Shown piece after piece: positions 7,672 through 15,346 of a DNA stretch of 64,000 bases (its first letter is position 1; each line of letters opens with the position of its first letter). The position numbers and the translations under genes were made by a program. Source of the stretch: an uncultured Eubacteriales bacterium (GTDB taxonomy: Bacteria > Bacillota > Clostridia > Oscillospirales > CAG-272); the NCBI GenBank assembly GCA_934401725.1, contig CAKRSS010000001.1:1-64000 (forward strand), written 5' to 3'. The notes under the pieces are model-generated. The model made no database searches and was not told where the DNA came from. It worked only from the letters and a program-made list of their open reading frames with translations.

Positions 7672-9111
7672 ATGGCACAGGATAAAAAAATGGTAGAGCA
7701 GATCACGTCCATGGACGTTGACTTTGCTCAGTGGTACACCGATGTGGTGAAGAAGGCAGAGCTTGCCGACTATTCGGGCGTAAAGGGGTGTATGGTCATC
7801 CGTCCCTACGGATACGCTATCTGGGAGAACATTCAGCGCGACCTCGACGCGAGATTCAAGCGTCTGGGGCACGAGAATGTCTACATGCCCATGTTCATCC
7901 CCGAGTCGCTGCTCCAGAAGGAGAAGGATCACGTTGAGGGCTTTGCGCCCGAGTGCGCGGTCGTGACTATGGGCGGGCAGACGCAGCTTTCCGAGCGTCT
8001 GATTGTGCGTCCGACGTCCGAGACGCTGTTCTGCGAGCACTACAAGAACATAATTCACTCCTACCGCGACCTGCCCAAGCTGTACAACCAGTGGTGCAAC
8101 GTCGTGCGCTGGGAGAAGACGACGCGTCCCTTCCTGCGTACCTCCGAGTTTTTGTGGCAGGAGGGTCACACCATGCACGAGACGGAGGAAGAGGCGCGCG
8201 AGGAGACGCTGCGCATGCTCAAGTGCTACGAGGACTTCTACCGCGAGTCGCTGGCGATTCCGGCGGTTGTCGGTCGCAAGACCGAGAAGGAGAAGTTTGC
8301 GGGTGCGATGGAGACCTACACCATCGAGCCGATGATGCACAACGGTGTTGCGCTTCAGGGCGGAACGTCGCACTATTTCGGCGACGGATTTGCGCGCGCG
8401 TTTGACATCACCTACACCGACCGTGAGAACAAGGTGCGCTATCCGCATCAGACGTCGTGGGGGGTATCGACGCGCATGATAGGCGCCATTATCATGACGC
8501 ACGGCGACGACAACGGACTTATTCTGCCGCCTGCCGTAGCACCCATACAGGTTGCTGTCATTCCGATTGCGCAGCACAAGGAGGGCGTGCTTGAGGCAGC
8601 CGGCAGTCTGCGCGAGCGGCTTGCGGACAGGTTCCGTGTCAAGCTGGACGACAGTGAAAATTCGACCGGCTGGAAGTTTTCACAGTACGAGATGAAGGGA
8701 GTACCGGTTCGTCTGGAGCTGGGGCCGCGCGACATTGAGTCGGGCTCCTGCGTGCTTGTCAGCCGTGTGACGCGCGAGAAGGTAGTTGTTTCGCTTGACA
8801 ACATCGATGAGGCGGTTGCCGAGGCTCTGGCACGCGTTCACGACGAGCTTTACGAGCGCGCGCTTTCCAATCTTCACAACCGCACTCACGACGCGCATTC
8901 CTACGAAGAGTTCCTTGACATTGCCGAGAAGCAGTCCGGCTTTATCCGTGCCATGTGGTGCGGTGACTCCGCATGCGAGGACAAGCTCAAGGATGTGACC
9001 GGCGGTGTCAAGTCGCGCTGCATACCCTTCAGCGAGGATCACATCTCCGACGTCTGCGTCTGCTGCGGCAAGCCCGCCAAGCACATGGTCGTCTGGGGGA
9101 GACAGTATTAA
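7672..9111 (+). CDS. proS: Prolyl-tRNA synthetase, archaeal/eukaryote-like short type
   Basis: 479 residues, starting at the ATG at 7672. It charges tRNA-Pro with proline in the cytoplasm. Class II motifs are visible: motif 2 around [20 protein letters not shown] and motif 3 around [15 protein letters not shown]. There is no editing (INS) domain between motifs 2 and 3, and the C-terminus carries the paired-Cys segment [10 protein letters not shown] with further Cys upstream and ends in a Tyr, all typical of the eukaryote/archaeal-type ProRS found in some Firmicutes. It stands alone, driven by a consensus promoter, and is followed by a composite repeat rather than a simple terminator. Confidence 0.96.
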   Translation: MAQDKKMVEQITSMDVDFAQWYTDVVKKAELADYSGVKGCMVIRPYGYAIWENIQRDLDARFKRLGHENVYMPMFIPESLLQKEKDHVEGFAPECAVVTMGGQTQLSERLIVRPTSETLFCEHYKNIIHSYRDLPKLYNQWCNVVRWEKTTRPFLRTSEFLWQEGHTMHETEEEAREETLRMLKCYEDFYRESLAIPAVVGRKTEKEKFAGAMETYTIEPMMHNGVALQGGTSHYFGDGFARAFDITYTDRENKVRYPHQTSWGVSTRMIGAIIMTHGDDNGLILPPAVAPIQVAVIPIAQHKEGVLEAAGSLRERLADRFRVKLDDSENSTGWKFSQYEMKGVPVRLELGPRDIESGSCVLVSRVTREKVVVSLDNIDEAVAEALARVHDELYERALSNLHNRTHDAHSYEEFLDIAEKQSGFIRAMWCGDSACEDKLKDVTGGVKSRCIPFSEDHISDVCVCCGKPAKHMVVWGRQY

Positions 9112-9735
9112 GGGAAGTTCCGCCGTTTGCGGGCGGTCAGCGCGGGGGATTCCGTGCTCTGCGGAGCACGGCCAGCGCTACGCGGCGCTGGACCCGCGCC
9201 GCCTCCCCAAAGGCGGGCGAAACTTTCACAAATTTGGGCGAGTTAAAGTCTGCGAACGGACGTGACGTACGGCTTTGGGCGTTTAAGTGCAGGCGTTGCG
9301 GCATCACGCAATAGACCAGCACCGCCCTGCTTCGCGTCCGGTGCCCATTCGGGACAGGGGAAGGACGTTTGTATAGCATGTCCTGTGCGCTGTCGCGCGA
9401 AAAGTTAGTCCGCCTGCGGCGCATGGGGGCCCGTTGCGCGCTGACCGCCGCAGGCGGGGTATCTTTCCCGCGGTAGCGCACCGGACGCGAAGCAGGGCGG
9501 TGCTGAACTATAACGTGATGCCGTATCGCACGCACTTAAACGCCCAAAAACGACGTCCCGGTATGCCAAAGATTCTGACCCGCCCATTTTTGAAAGTTTT
9601 TGCGGGTTCTTAGGGAGCTTTTTTCAAAAAGCTCCCTAAGCGGGGTTCGGGGCAGAGCCCCGAGAACAATTGGTTCTCGCTTGCTTCATTCCGTCGTCCC
9701 GCCCCCTTGGTGTGGTTCGGGGCAGAGCCCCGAGA
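9112..9735. repeat. Composite intergenic repeat, copy A (interrupted by a nested inverted repeat)
   Basis: The whole 669 bp gap between proS and rodA is non-coding repeat. In order: GC-rich palindromes (9117-9200); a conserved block at 9205-9249 that matches the complement of 52092-52136 with one mismatch; a large nested inverted repeat (9258-9558, listed separately); then a conserved block from about 9590 containing TTTTTGCGGGTTC, a hairpin GGGAGC-T6-CA5-GCTCCC and GGTTCGGGGCAGAGCCCCG, the last part occurring again at 9714-9733. The copy at 51913-52200 (reversed) has the same block order. There is no transposase or plausible reading frame. The rodA ribosome binding site follows at 9771. Confidence 0.75.
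9258..9558. repeat. Long imperfect inverted repeat nested in composite repeat copy A
   Basis: The left arm (9258-9344) and right arm (9478-9558) are complementary over their length with a few mismatches and one small length difference. Identical stretches are 28 bp (9317-9344 with 9478-9505), 17 bp starting TTTGGGCG, and 10 bp CGGCATCACG. The centre holds another inverted repeat, CCGCCTGCGGCG (9410-9421) and CGCCGCAGGCGG (9446-9457). In the copy at 51913-52200 the same position has only a short GGACGCC/GGCGTCC hairpin. It looks like a MITE-like insertion or an expanded palindrome. Confidence 0.75.
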
Positions 9736-9780
9736 AAAGCCACTTTGGACGCTGGCGGAATAATTATTTAGGAGGTAGTC

Positions 9781-10911
9781 GTGAGGCGGTTCGGAGATAT
9801 TGCGCGGGAGACGCTGAGCAACATCCGGCGGATGGATTTTGCGCTGCTGGCGGCTACTTCGGCGCTGTCGCTGGCGAGCATTCTGACGCTGGCCGGCGGG
9901 TATTCGTCATTTGGAGTGAAGCGGATAGTCATGCAGCTCGGCGCGACGTGCGTCGGTCTTGTCTTAATGCTGCTTATCGCGTCGATAGACTATCGCGTGA
10001 TTGCGCAGAAGCTGGGCGTGGTCATATACGGCGCGTCTCTGCTTTTGCTCGTCGTGACGCTGATATTCGGCACGAGCGAGGGCGAGAATAAGAGCTGGCT
10101 CTACCTGCCGCTCATACCGTTCGGCATACAGCCGTCCGAGTTTATAAAAGCGTCGCTGCTGCTGACGTTTTCGTACCATTTGTACCGTGTCCGGACGCAG
10201 ATAAACCGCCCGCTTGTGCTGCTGACGCTGCTCGCACATATAGGCGGGTACGTCGGGCTGATACTGCTTTCCGGCGACCTTGGCGTGGCGCTGGTCTACC
10301 TCGGAATATGCGTCGTCATGCTGTTCTGCGCGGGACTTTCCATGTGGTACTTCGTCGGCGGGGCAGGGGTGTTTGCGCTCGCCGCGCCGCTCGGCTGGAA
10401 GCTGCTGCGCGAGGATCAAAAGGCGCGGATACTCGTCGGCTTCAACCCCGATATCGACCCGCTCGGCAAGGGCTATCAGCCGATAAAGAGCCGATCGTCG
10501 GTCGCGAACGGCGGTATTTTCGGACGCGGCATGTTCGGCGGGAGCGTTTATAAAACATACGCCGCCTCACATACCGACTTCATTTTCGGCACGTTCTGCG
10601 AGAAATTCGGCCTCGTCGGCGCGCTGGCGGTAGTGGGACTGCTCGTGTTCATCGTGCTGCGCGTCGTCAAGCTGGCGCGCTCCTGCCGCGGCGACTGCGG
10701 AACCTACATCTGCGCCGGATTTGCCGGAATGATAGTGGTGCAGTCGATTGAAAACATCGGAATGTGCCTCGGCATGCTGCCGGTTGTCGGCATCACACTG
10801 CCATATATGAGCTACGGCGGCTCGTCCGTGCTCGCCATATACATCATAACCGGCGTCGTGCAGAGCGTCGCGGTGCATCGCAACCGCTACCATGTGGCAG
10901 ATAATTATTGA
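9781..10911 (+). CDS. rodA: RodA/FtsW/SpoVE-family (SEDS) peptidoglycan glycosyltransferase
   Basis: 376 residues from a GTG at 9781 with AGGAGG at 9771-9776. About ten membrane segments. SEDS signatures are visible: GIQPSEF near residue 118, SGDLGVALVY near 163, SRSSVANGGIFGRG near 238, the catalytic-region SHTDFIFGTFCEKFG near 261, and PYMSYGGSS near 340. It polymerises lipid II into glycan strands in the membrane, normally with a class B penicillin-binding protein, which is not adjacent here. The length and an ordinary N-terminus fit RodA better than FtsW, but sequence alone does not settle this. The gene is followed by a hairpin that overlaps the next gene's ribosome binding site. Confidence 0.9.
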   Translation: MRRFGDIARETLSNIRRMDFALLAATSALSLASILTLAGGYSSFGVKRIVMQLGATCVGLVLMLLIASIDYRVIAQKLGVVIYGASLLLLVVTLIFGTSEGENKSWLYLPLIPFGIQPSEFIKASLLLTFSYHLYRVRTQINRPLVLLTLLAHIGGYVGLILLSGDLGVALVYLGICVVMLFCAGLSMWYFVGGAGVFALAAPLGWKLLREDQKARILVGFNPDIDPLGKGYQPIKSRSSVANGGIFGRGMFGGSVYKTYAASHTDFIFGTFCEKFGLVGALAVVGLLVFIVLRVVKLARSCRGDCGTYICAGFAGMIVVQSIENIGMCLGMLPVVGITLPYMSYGGSSVLAIYIITGVVQSVAVHRNRYHVADNY

Positions 10912-10929
10912 ATATTGGGTCATAAAAGG

Positions 10930-10980
10930 CCTCCCCTGCGAATATATTGCAACAGAAGTCAGCGATATACGCAGGGGAGG
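10930..10980 (+). promoter_or_regulatory. Hairpin covering the ribosome binding site of the next gene
   Basis: CCTCCCCTGCG (10930-10940) pairs perfectly with CGCAGGGGAGG (10970-10980), with four more pairs after one mismatch. The right arm is the Shine-Dalgarno sequence (GGGGAGG, 10974-10980) for the ATG at 10989, so when folded it hides that site. TTTT follows, so it may also act as a weak terminator for rodA. Confidence 0.65.
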
Positions 10981-10988
10981 TTTTACAT

Positions 10989-11492
10989 ATGTTCATTTAT
11001 TCGGTGCGTGCCGGAACACTCAAATTTGTGGGCGTTATATGCGTGGCGCTAGTGGCGCTGATAACGCTTCTCGCCTTCATGCCGACCATCCGCGGCATTG
11101 ACAATGCCGGAAATACCAGCGCCGGCGCGGCGGCGTCGGGCAAGCAGAGCATACGCTACGAAAAGGTCAAGAGCGCCGGGGATGTGGCGCAGTTCCTCGC
11201 ACAGTTCGGCTGGGAGACCAAGGGTCAGCCGGTCGAGGTGCAGGAGGTGACGATACCGTCCGAATTTGACCGCGTCTTCACCAACTACAACGAGCTCCAG
11301 AAGCAGCAGGGACTCGACCTGTCGCGCTACCGCCGCAAGAAAGCCACGCGCTACACCATGGAGATCACCAACTACGGCGACTACAACGGAACCGTCTGGG
11401 CGAACGTCATAGTGTACCACGGCAAAGTCATCGGCGGCGACGTCTGCTCGGCCGATATGACCGGGTTTATCCACGGCTTTGAGGTGAAATGA
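10989..11492 (+). CDS. Membrane-anchored small protein, DUF4830-like
   Basis: 167 residues from the ATG at 10989. One N-terminal membrane helix (about residues 10-30, FVGVICVALVALITLLAFM) is followed by an exported Gly/Ala/Ser linker and a compact alpha/beta domain (residues 55-165). The domain contains QFLAQFGWE, which resembles the FGW segment I associate with the DUF4830 family, and a C-terminal GKVIGGDVCSADMTGFIHGF. No enzyme motif is recognised. Its translation may be controlled by the hairpin at 10930-10980. It lies between rodA and a strong terminator, suggesting an envelope role only by location. Confidence 0.7.
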   Translation: MFIYSVRAGTLKFVGVICVALVALITLLAFMPTIRGIDNAGNTSAGAAASGKQSIRYEKVKSAGDVAQFLAQFGWETKGQPVEVQEVTIPSEFDRVFTNYNELQKQQGLDLSRYRRKKATRYTMEITNYGDYNGTVWANVIVYHGKVIGGDVCSADMTGFIHGFEVK

Positions 11493-11531
11493 CAAAAATA
11501 CCGCGATCAGTTGCGATCGCGGTATTTTTGT
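11492..11531. terminator. Bidirectional terminator between the DUF4830-like gene and icd
   Basis: A perfect 17 bp stem: ACAAAAATACCGCGATC (11492-11508) and its complement (11515-11531) around a six-base loop, with A-run and T-run flanks on either side. It overlaps the stop codon of the preceding gene. Confidence 0.92.
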
Positions 11532-11534
11532 TTG

Positions 11535-12746
11535 TCAGACGGCCTTTTCCATCCTCTCCCTCACCGCCGCGAGGAATTCGATGGTGTTGACGGCGTTGAC
11601 TTTGTCGCCGGGGGTGACGAGGCCGGTCAGGTCCTTGGTCATGGTACCGGACTCGATGGTGTCGAGGCAGGCGCGCTCGAGTCTGTCGGCAAAGCAGCAG
11701 AGCTCGGTAGTGTCGTCCAGCTCGCCGCGCTTGCGCAGGGCGCCCGTCCAGGCAAAAATGGTCGCCATGGGATTTGAAGAGGGCTGCTCGCCTGCGAGGT
11801 AGCGGTAATAGTGGCGCGTGATAGTGCCGTGTGCGGCTTCGTATTCGAAGTTGCCGTCGGGCGAGACGAGAACCGAGGTCATCATGGCGAGCGAGCCGAA
11901 CGCGGTCGAAACCATGTCGCTCATGACGTCGCCGTCGTAGTTCTTGAGTGCCCAGATGAAGCCGCCGCGCGAGCGGATGACGCGCGCGACAGCGTCGTCG
12001 ATGAGCGTGTAGAAATACGTGATGCCCAGCCGCTCAAACTCGGCGCGGTAGTCGCTGTTGTATATCTCCTCGAATATCAGCTTGAAGGTCTGGTCGTACT
12101 TTTTTGAGATGGTGTCCTTGGTCGAGAACCACAAATCCTGCCGAGTGGCTATGGCGTATTTGAAGCAGGAGTGTGCGAAGGCGCGGATGGAGTCGTCCTT
12201 GTTGTACATGCCCTGGAGCACGCCCGCACCGTCGAAATCGAATATCGGCTGGCGCGTGACCTCGCCGGTTTCCAACGTGAACACAAGCTCGGCACGCCCG
12301 CCCTCGGTCAGCCGCATTTCGCTCGCGCGGTAGACGTCGCCGTAGGCGTGGCGGGCGATGGTGATGGGCTTCTCCCATGTCTTGACGACGGGCTTTATGT
12401 TTTTAACGATTATCGGCGCGCGGAAGACGGTTCCGTCGAGTATGGCGCGGATGGTAGCGTTGGGGCTCTTCCACATCTCGTGCAGCTTGTATTCCTCAAC
12501 GCGCTGTGCGTTGGGCGTTATGGTCGCGCACTTGACGGCGACACCGTATTTTTTTGCCGCGTTCGCCGCGTCGACCGTCACCCTGTCGGCGGTGGCATCG
12601 CGGTTGGGGAGCGAAAGGTCGTAATACTCGGTCTTGAGGTCGACGAAGGGAAGAATGAGCTCGTCCTTTATCTGCTGCCAGATGATGCGGGTCATTTCAT
12701 CGCCGTCCATCTCGACGAGCGGGATTTTCATCTGAATTTTGCTCAT
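11535..12746 (-). CDS. icd: NADP-dependent isocitrate dehydrogenase (eukaryote-like dimeric type)
   Basis: 403 residues. It decarboxylates isocitrate to 2-oxoglutarate in the cytoplasm. The N-terminal MKIPLVEMDGDEMTRIIW and RDATADRVTVDAANA, the substrate loop KSPNATIRAILDGTVFR and the late EAAHGTITRHY are typical of the homodimeric type II enzyme found in eukaryotes and some Firmicutes. The start overlaps the aconitase stop (ATGA on the minus strand), so the pair is translationally coupled and gives citrate to 2-oxoglutarate, a route to glutamate. No citrate synthase gene is nearby. Confidence 0.96.
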   Translation of the reverse strand: MSKIQMKIPLVEMDGDEMTRIIWQQIKDELILPFVDLKTEYYDLSLPNRDATADRVTVDAANAAKKYGVAVKCATITPNAQRVEEYKLHEMWKSPNATIRAILDGTVFRAPIIVKNIKPVVKTWEKPITIARHAYGDVYRASEMRLTEGGRAELVFTLETGEVTRQPIFDFDGAGVLQGMYNKDDSIRAFAHSCFKYAIATRQDLWFSTKDTISKKYDQTFKLIFEEIYNSDYRAEFERLGITYFYTLIDDAVARVIRSRGGFIWALKNYDGDVMSDMVSTAFGSLAMMTSVLVSPDGNFEYEAAHGTITRHYYRYLAGEQPSSNPMATIFAWTGALRKRGELDDTTELCCFADRLERACLDTIESGTMTKDLTGLVTPGDKVNAVNTIEFLAAVRERMEKAV

Positions 12747-14992
12747 TTTGTTTCCTCCAGTTTCTTTTTGCAGTGGTTCATCAGGCAGCCGTCGAGGATT
12801 ATCTGCTTTTCCTCCTCGGTGAGACCCGAGATGTGTAGCGTCAGCGCCTCGGACGTGCCGTCGGCGTGCAGAAGTGTTGCCGGATAGTCCTCGTCGCCGC
12901 GCGCGAGCTTAGCTCTTACGTCGGGAACAAAGACAAAGTCGCCCTCATTTCCGTTAAATCCGACGTTCTCATCTATGGTGAAGGGGAGTATGCCCCAGTT
13001 GATGCAGTTGGAACGGTAGCGCTTGGTCGCGTAGGCGTGGCAGATGTTTGCGAGGCCGCCCAGCACCTTCTGACAGGAGGCGGCCTGCTCACGCGCCGAG
13101 CCGTCACCGGGGGAGTTGGCGTAGACGCAGGAGCCGGTCTGCGTGGTGCGCAGCAGCGCCGCGGTGTCGCCGACGCGCCTGAGGATGTCCTCGAGCTTCT
13201 GCGGGCTTCCGCCCTCGCGGCGCTCGGTCTCGAGCGCCTGCGCCGCCTCCGCACGCCCGACGTACTCGGGAACGCGGCGCGACAGCGTCAGTTTGGAGAG
13301 GCGGATGGGGTTGGAGCGATAAGAGGACGACTCGCCCGAGGGGATGAGCTCGTCCGTCGTGGTGACGGGGTCGTGAATGACGGCGGCCAGCTCGACGAGC
13401 AGGTTCTCCCCGAGCCCGTACTGCGCGGGCCAGTCGGTGATGTTGGGGCCGAGGACAAGCTCGCACTCGGGCTCGGCCTTGCCGAAGCCGTAATAGACGC
13501 GGTGCTCGTAGGGCGAGCGGTCGAAATGGTATTTGTGTTGCGGCGCGCTGTAATCGATGTCGGTCGCGGGGGTGATGGCGCCGCCCATGAGAGCGGTGGC
13601 GGCGATGCTGCGCGCGTCCATGAGCGCGACGCCGGCCAGCTGTCCCTCGCCGGGCTTTGAGCCCTCGCGGTTGGGGAAGTTGCGCGTGGTGTGGCGGATG
13701 GACAGACCGTTGTTGGCGGGAACGTCGCCCGCGCCGAAGCAGGGCCCGCAGAAGGAGGGCTTGATGACAGCGCCCGCCTCGAGCAGCCTACCGGTGACGC
13801 CGATGCGCGTCAGCTCAAGCGAGACGGGGACGCTGGTCGGGTAGACGGACAGCGAGAAATTGCCGTTTGATGTTCCACCGCCCGAGAGTATCGCGGCGGC
13901 CTCGTCGATGCTGTCAAACATGCCGCCCGCACAGCCCGCGATGATGCCCTGATCGGCGTAGACGCGGCCGCCGCGTATCTTTTGACGCAGCTCGAGGTGA
14001 TGCCCCGGAAACAGCTCGGCGGCGTTCTTTTCGACGGCGGCGAGGATGTCCTCGGCGTTCTCGGTGAACTCGCGGATGGTGAAGGCGTTGGAGGGGTGGA
14101 AGGGAAGTGCGATCATGGGCTCGAGCGCCGACAGATCGAGTTCAATCCAGCGGTCGTAGTAGGCGACGTCGGCGGGGCGCAGCTCGCGGTAGTCGCCGGG
14201 GCGGCCGTGGATGGCGTAGTATTCCTTTATGGTGTCGTCTGTCTGCCAGATGGAGGACAGGCACTTGGTCTCGGTCGTCATGACGTCGATGCCGTTGCGG
14301 AAGTCGGCGGTCAGGCAGGCAAGGCCGGGGCCGGTGAACTCAAGCACGCGGTTCTTGACAAAATCCGAGCCGAATACGGCCTTCACGAGCGCGATGGCCG
14401 CGTCATGCGGGCCGACGCCGCGGCGGGGCTTGCCGGTGAGGTAGACCAGCACGACCTCGGGGTAATTTATGTCGTAGGTCGAGCGGAGCAGCTGCTTGAC
14501 AAGCTCGGGGCCGCCCTCACCGACGCCCATGGTGCCGAGTGCGCCGTAGCGTGTGTGCGAGTCGGAGCCGAGAATCATTTTGCCGCAGCCCGTCAGCTCC
14601 TCGCGCGCGTAGGAGTGAATGACGCTCTGATTGGCGGGGACGTATATTCCGCCGTACTTGTGCGCGGCCGAGAGGCCGAAGACGTGGTCGTCCTCATTTA
14701 TCGTGCCGCCGACGGCGCAGAGCGAGTTGTGGCAGTTGGTGAGCGCGTAGGGGATGGGGAATTCCCTCATGCCCGAGGCGCGCGCCGTCTGTATGATGCC
14801 GACGTAGGTTATGTCGTGCGAAACCATGGCGTCAAAGCCTATGCGCAGCTTATTTGCGTCGCCCGAGCGGTTGTGCGCCTGGAGCAGGGAATATGCGATG
14901 GTTCCCGTCTTGGCCTTCTCGGCGGGAACTGCGCACTCAGACGTGGGAATGCCCTTTATCAGATATGTTCCGTTTTCGTGCAGTGTTATCAT
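12743..14992 (-). CDS. acnA: Aconitate hydratase
   Basis: 749 residues from the ATG at 14992 (AAAGGA ahead of it); the open frame upstream crosses the promoter at 15074-15102 and is not used. Converts citrate to isocitrate with a [4Fe-4S] cluster. Visible family elements: TNCHNSLCAVGG, SDSHTRYGALGTMGVGEGG (substrate and cluster region), GCAGGMFDSI and FCGPCFGAGD, which supply cluster Cys residues, and the C-terminal swivel domain with YRSNCINWGILPF. The length fits the mitochondrial-like aconitase branch. I chose acnA by general similarity; the exact subfamily is uncertain. Coupled to icd by a four-base overlap. Confidence 0.93.
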   Translation of the reverse strand: MITLHENGTYLIKGIPTSECAVPAEKAKTGTIAYSLLQAHNRSGDANKLRIGFDAMVSHDITYVGIIQTARASGMREFPIPYALTNCHNSLCAVGGTINEDDHVFGLSAAHKYGGIYVPANQSVIHSYAREELTGCGKMILGSDSHTRYGALGTMGVGEGGPELVKQLLRSTYDINYPEVVLVYLTGKPRRGVGPHDAAIALVKAVFGSDFVKNRVLEFTGPGLACLTADFRNGIDVMTTETKCLSSIWQTDDTIKEYYAIHGRPGDYRELRPADVAYYDRWIELDLSALEPMIALPFHPSNAFTIREFTENAEDILAAVEKNAAELFPGHHLELRQKIRGGRVYADQGIIAGCAGGMFDSIDEAAAILSGGGTSNGNFSLSVYPTSVPVSLELTRIGVTGRLLEAGAVIKPSFCGPCFGAGDVPANNGLSIRHTTRNFPNREGSKPGEGQLAGVALMDARSIAATALMGGAITPATDIDYSAPQHKYHFDRSPYEHRVYYGFGKAEPECELVLGPNITDWPAQYGLGENLLVELAAVIHDPVTTTDELIPSGESSSYRSNPIRLSKLTLSRRVPEYVGRAEAAQALETERREGGSPQKLEDILRRVGDTAALLRTTQTGSCVYANSPGDGSAREQAASCQKVLGGLANICHAYATKRYRSNCINWGILPFTIDENVGFNGNEGDFVFVPDVRAKLARGDEDYPATLLHADGTSEALTLHISGLTEEEKQIILDGCLMNHCKKKLEETK

Positions 14993-15073
14993 TAATTTGC
15001 GTCCTTTCAGGGTATACTTCACATTGAACCCGGCGGATGAGACCTCCGCCGACTGAAAAATACAATATATAAT

Positions 15074-15102
15074 ATTGTAACATGCTAACAGGTGAAAGTC
15101 AA
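15074..15102 (-). promoter_or_regulatory. acn-icd promoter
   Basis: On the minus strand TTGACT (15102-15097), 17 bp, TACAAT (15079-15074). The leader to the acn ATG is about 75 bases. Confidence 0.8.
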
Positions 15103-15144
15103 TATATTTGGCCGTAATTTGTGGTCTGTGCGGCTCGCTTTTTG

Positions 15145-15173
15145 TTGACAAAAGCGGCCGGTAATGATATAAT
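15145..15173 (+). promoter_or_regulatory. Promoter of the transglutaminase-DltA-like operon
   Basis: TTGACA (15145-15150), 17 bp, TATAAT (15168-15173): full consensus. It is the only clear promoter before the genes from 15347 to 19602 and probably beyond. Confidence 0.88.
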
Positions 15174-15292
15174 TTTAATGCATCACCGCGCAATGCCCGA
15201 GTGGCACACTTGCTTACAGCTTTTCCGTCATATTTCACAAAAATCCTTTGCGAATTTTTGTTTCATCTGACGAAAAATCTGACTGCGCAATT

Positions 15293-15314
15293 GCACCATC
15301 GGAATTACGCGGTG
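15293..15314. repeat. 22 bp dispersed repeat, copy 1
   Basis: On the minus strand it matches 55189-55210 with three mismatches (shared CACCGCG... CGATGGTGC). Both lie in leaders upstream of operons. The leuS terminator at 25929-25966 begins with the same CCACCGCGCGA sequence. Confidence 0.5.
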
Positions 15315-15346
15315 AAGCCTTGAATATTTTCGCCCCGGAGCCTGCC

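Larger units (their letters stand above)
14993..15346. other. 354 bp divergent regulatory region
   Basis: This gap between acn and the transglutaminase-like gene holds two back-to-back promoters (minus strand at 15074-15102, plus strand at 15145-15173) and a 22 bp repeat at 15293-15314. The plus-strand leader from the promoter to the ATG at 15347 is about 170 bases. CACCGCGCAA (15184-15193) near its start can pair with the complementary TTACGCGGTG (15305-15314) to close a long-range stem. No other gene is seen. Confidence 0.6.

Noticed and set aside
9640..9663. tRNA-like GGTTCG sequence
   Set aside because: It is part of a simple GGGGCAGAGCCCC hairpin in the repeat; there is no cloverleaf around it.
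9600..10091. Open frame spanning the end of the composite repeat and the start of rodA
   Set aside because: Starts in repeat DNA and runs out of frame through rodA; no RBS and no family.
14993..15238. N-terminal extension of aconitase
   Set aside because: The extension would cross the minus-strand promoter at 15074-15102, and the ATG at 14992 has a proper RBS.
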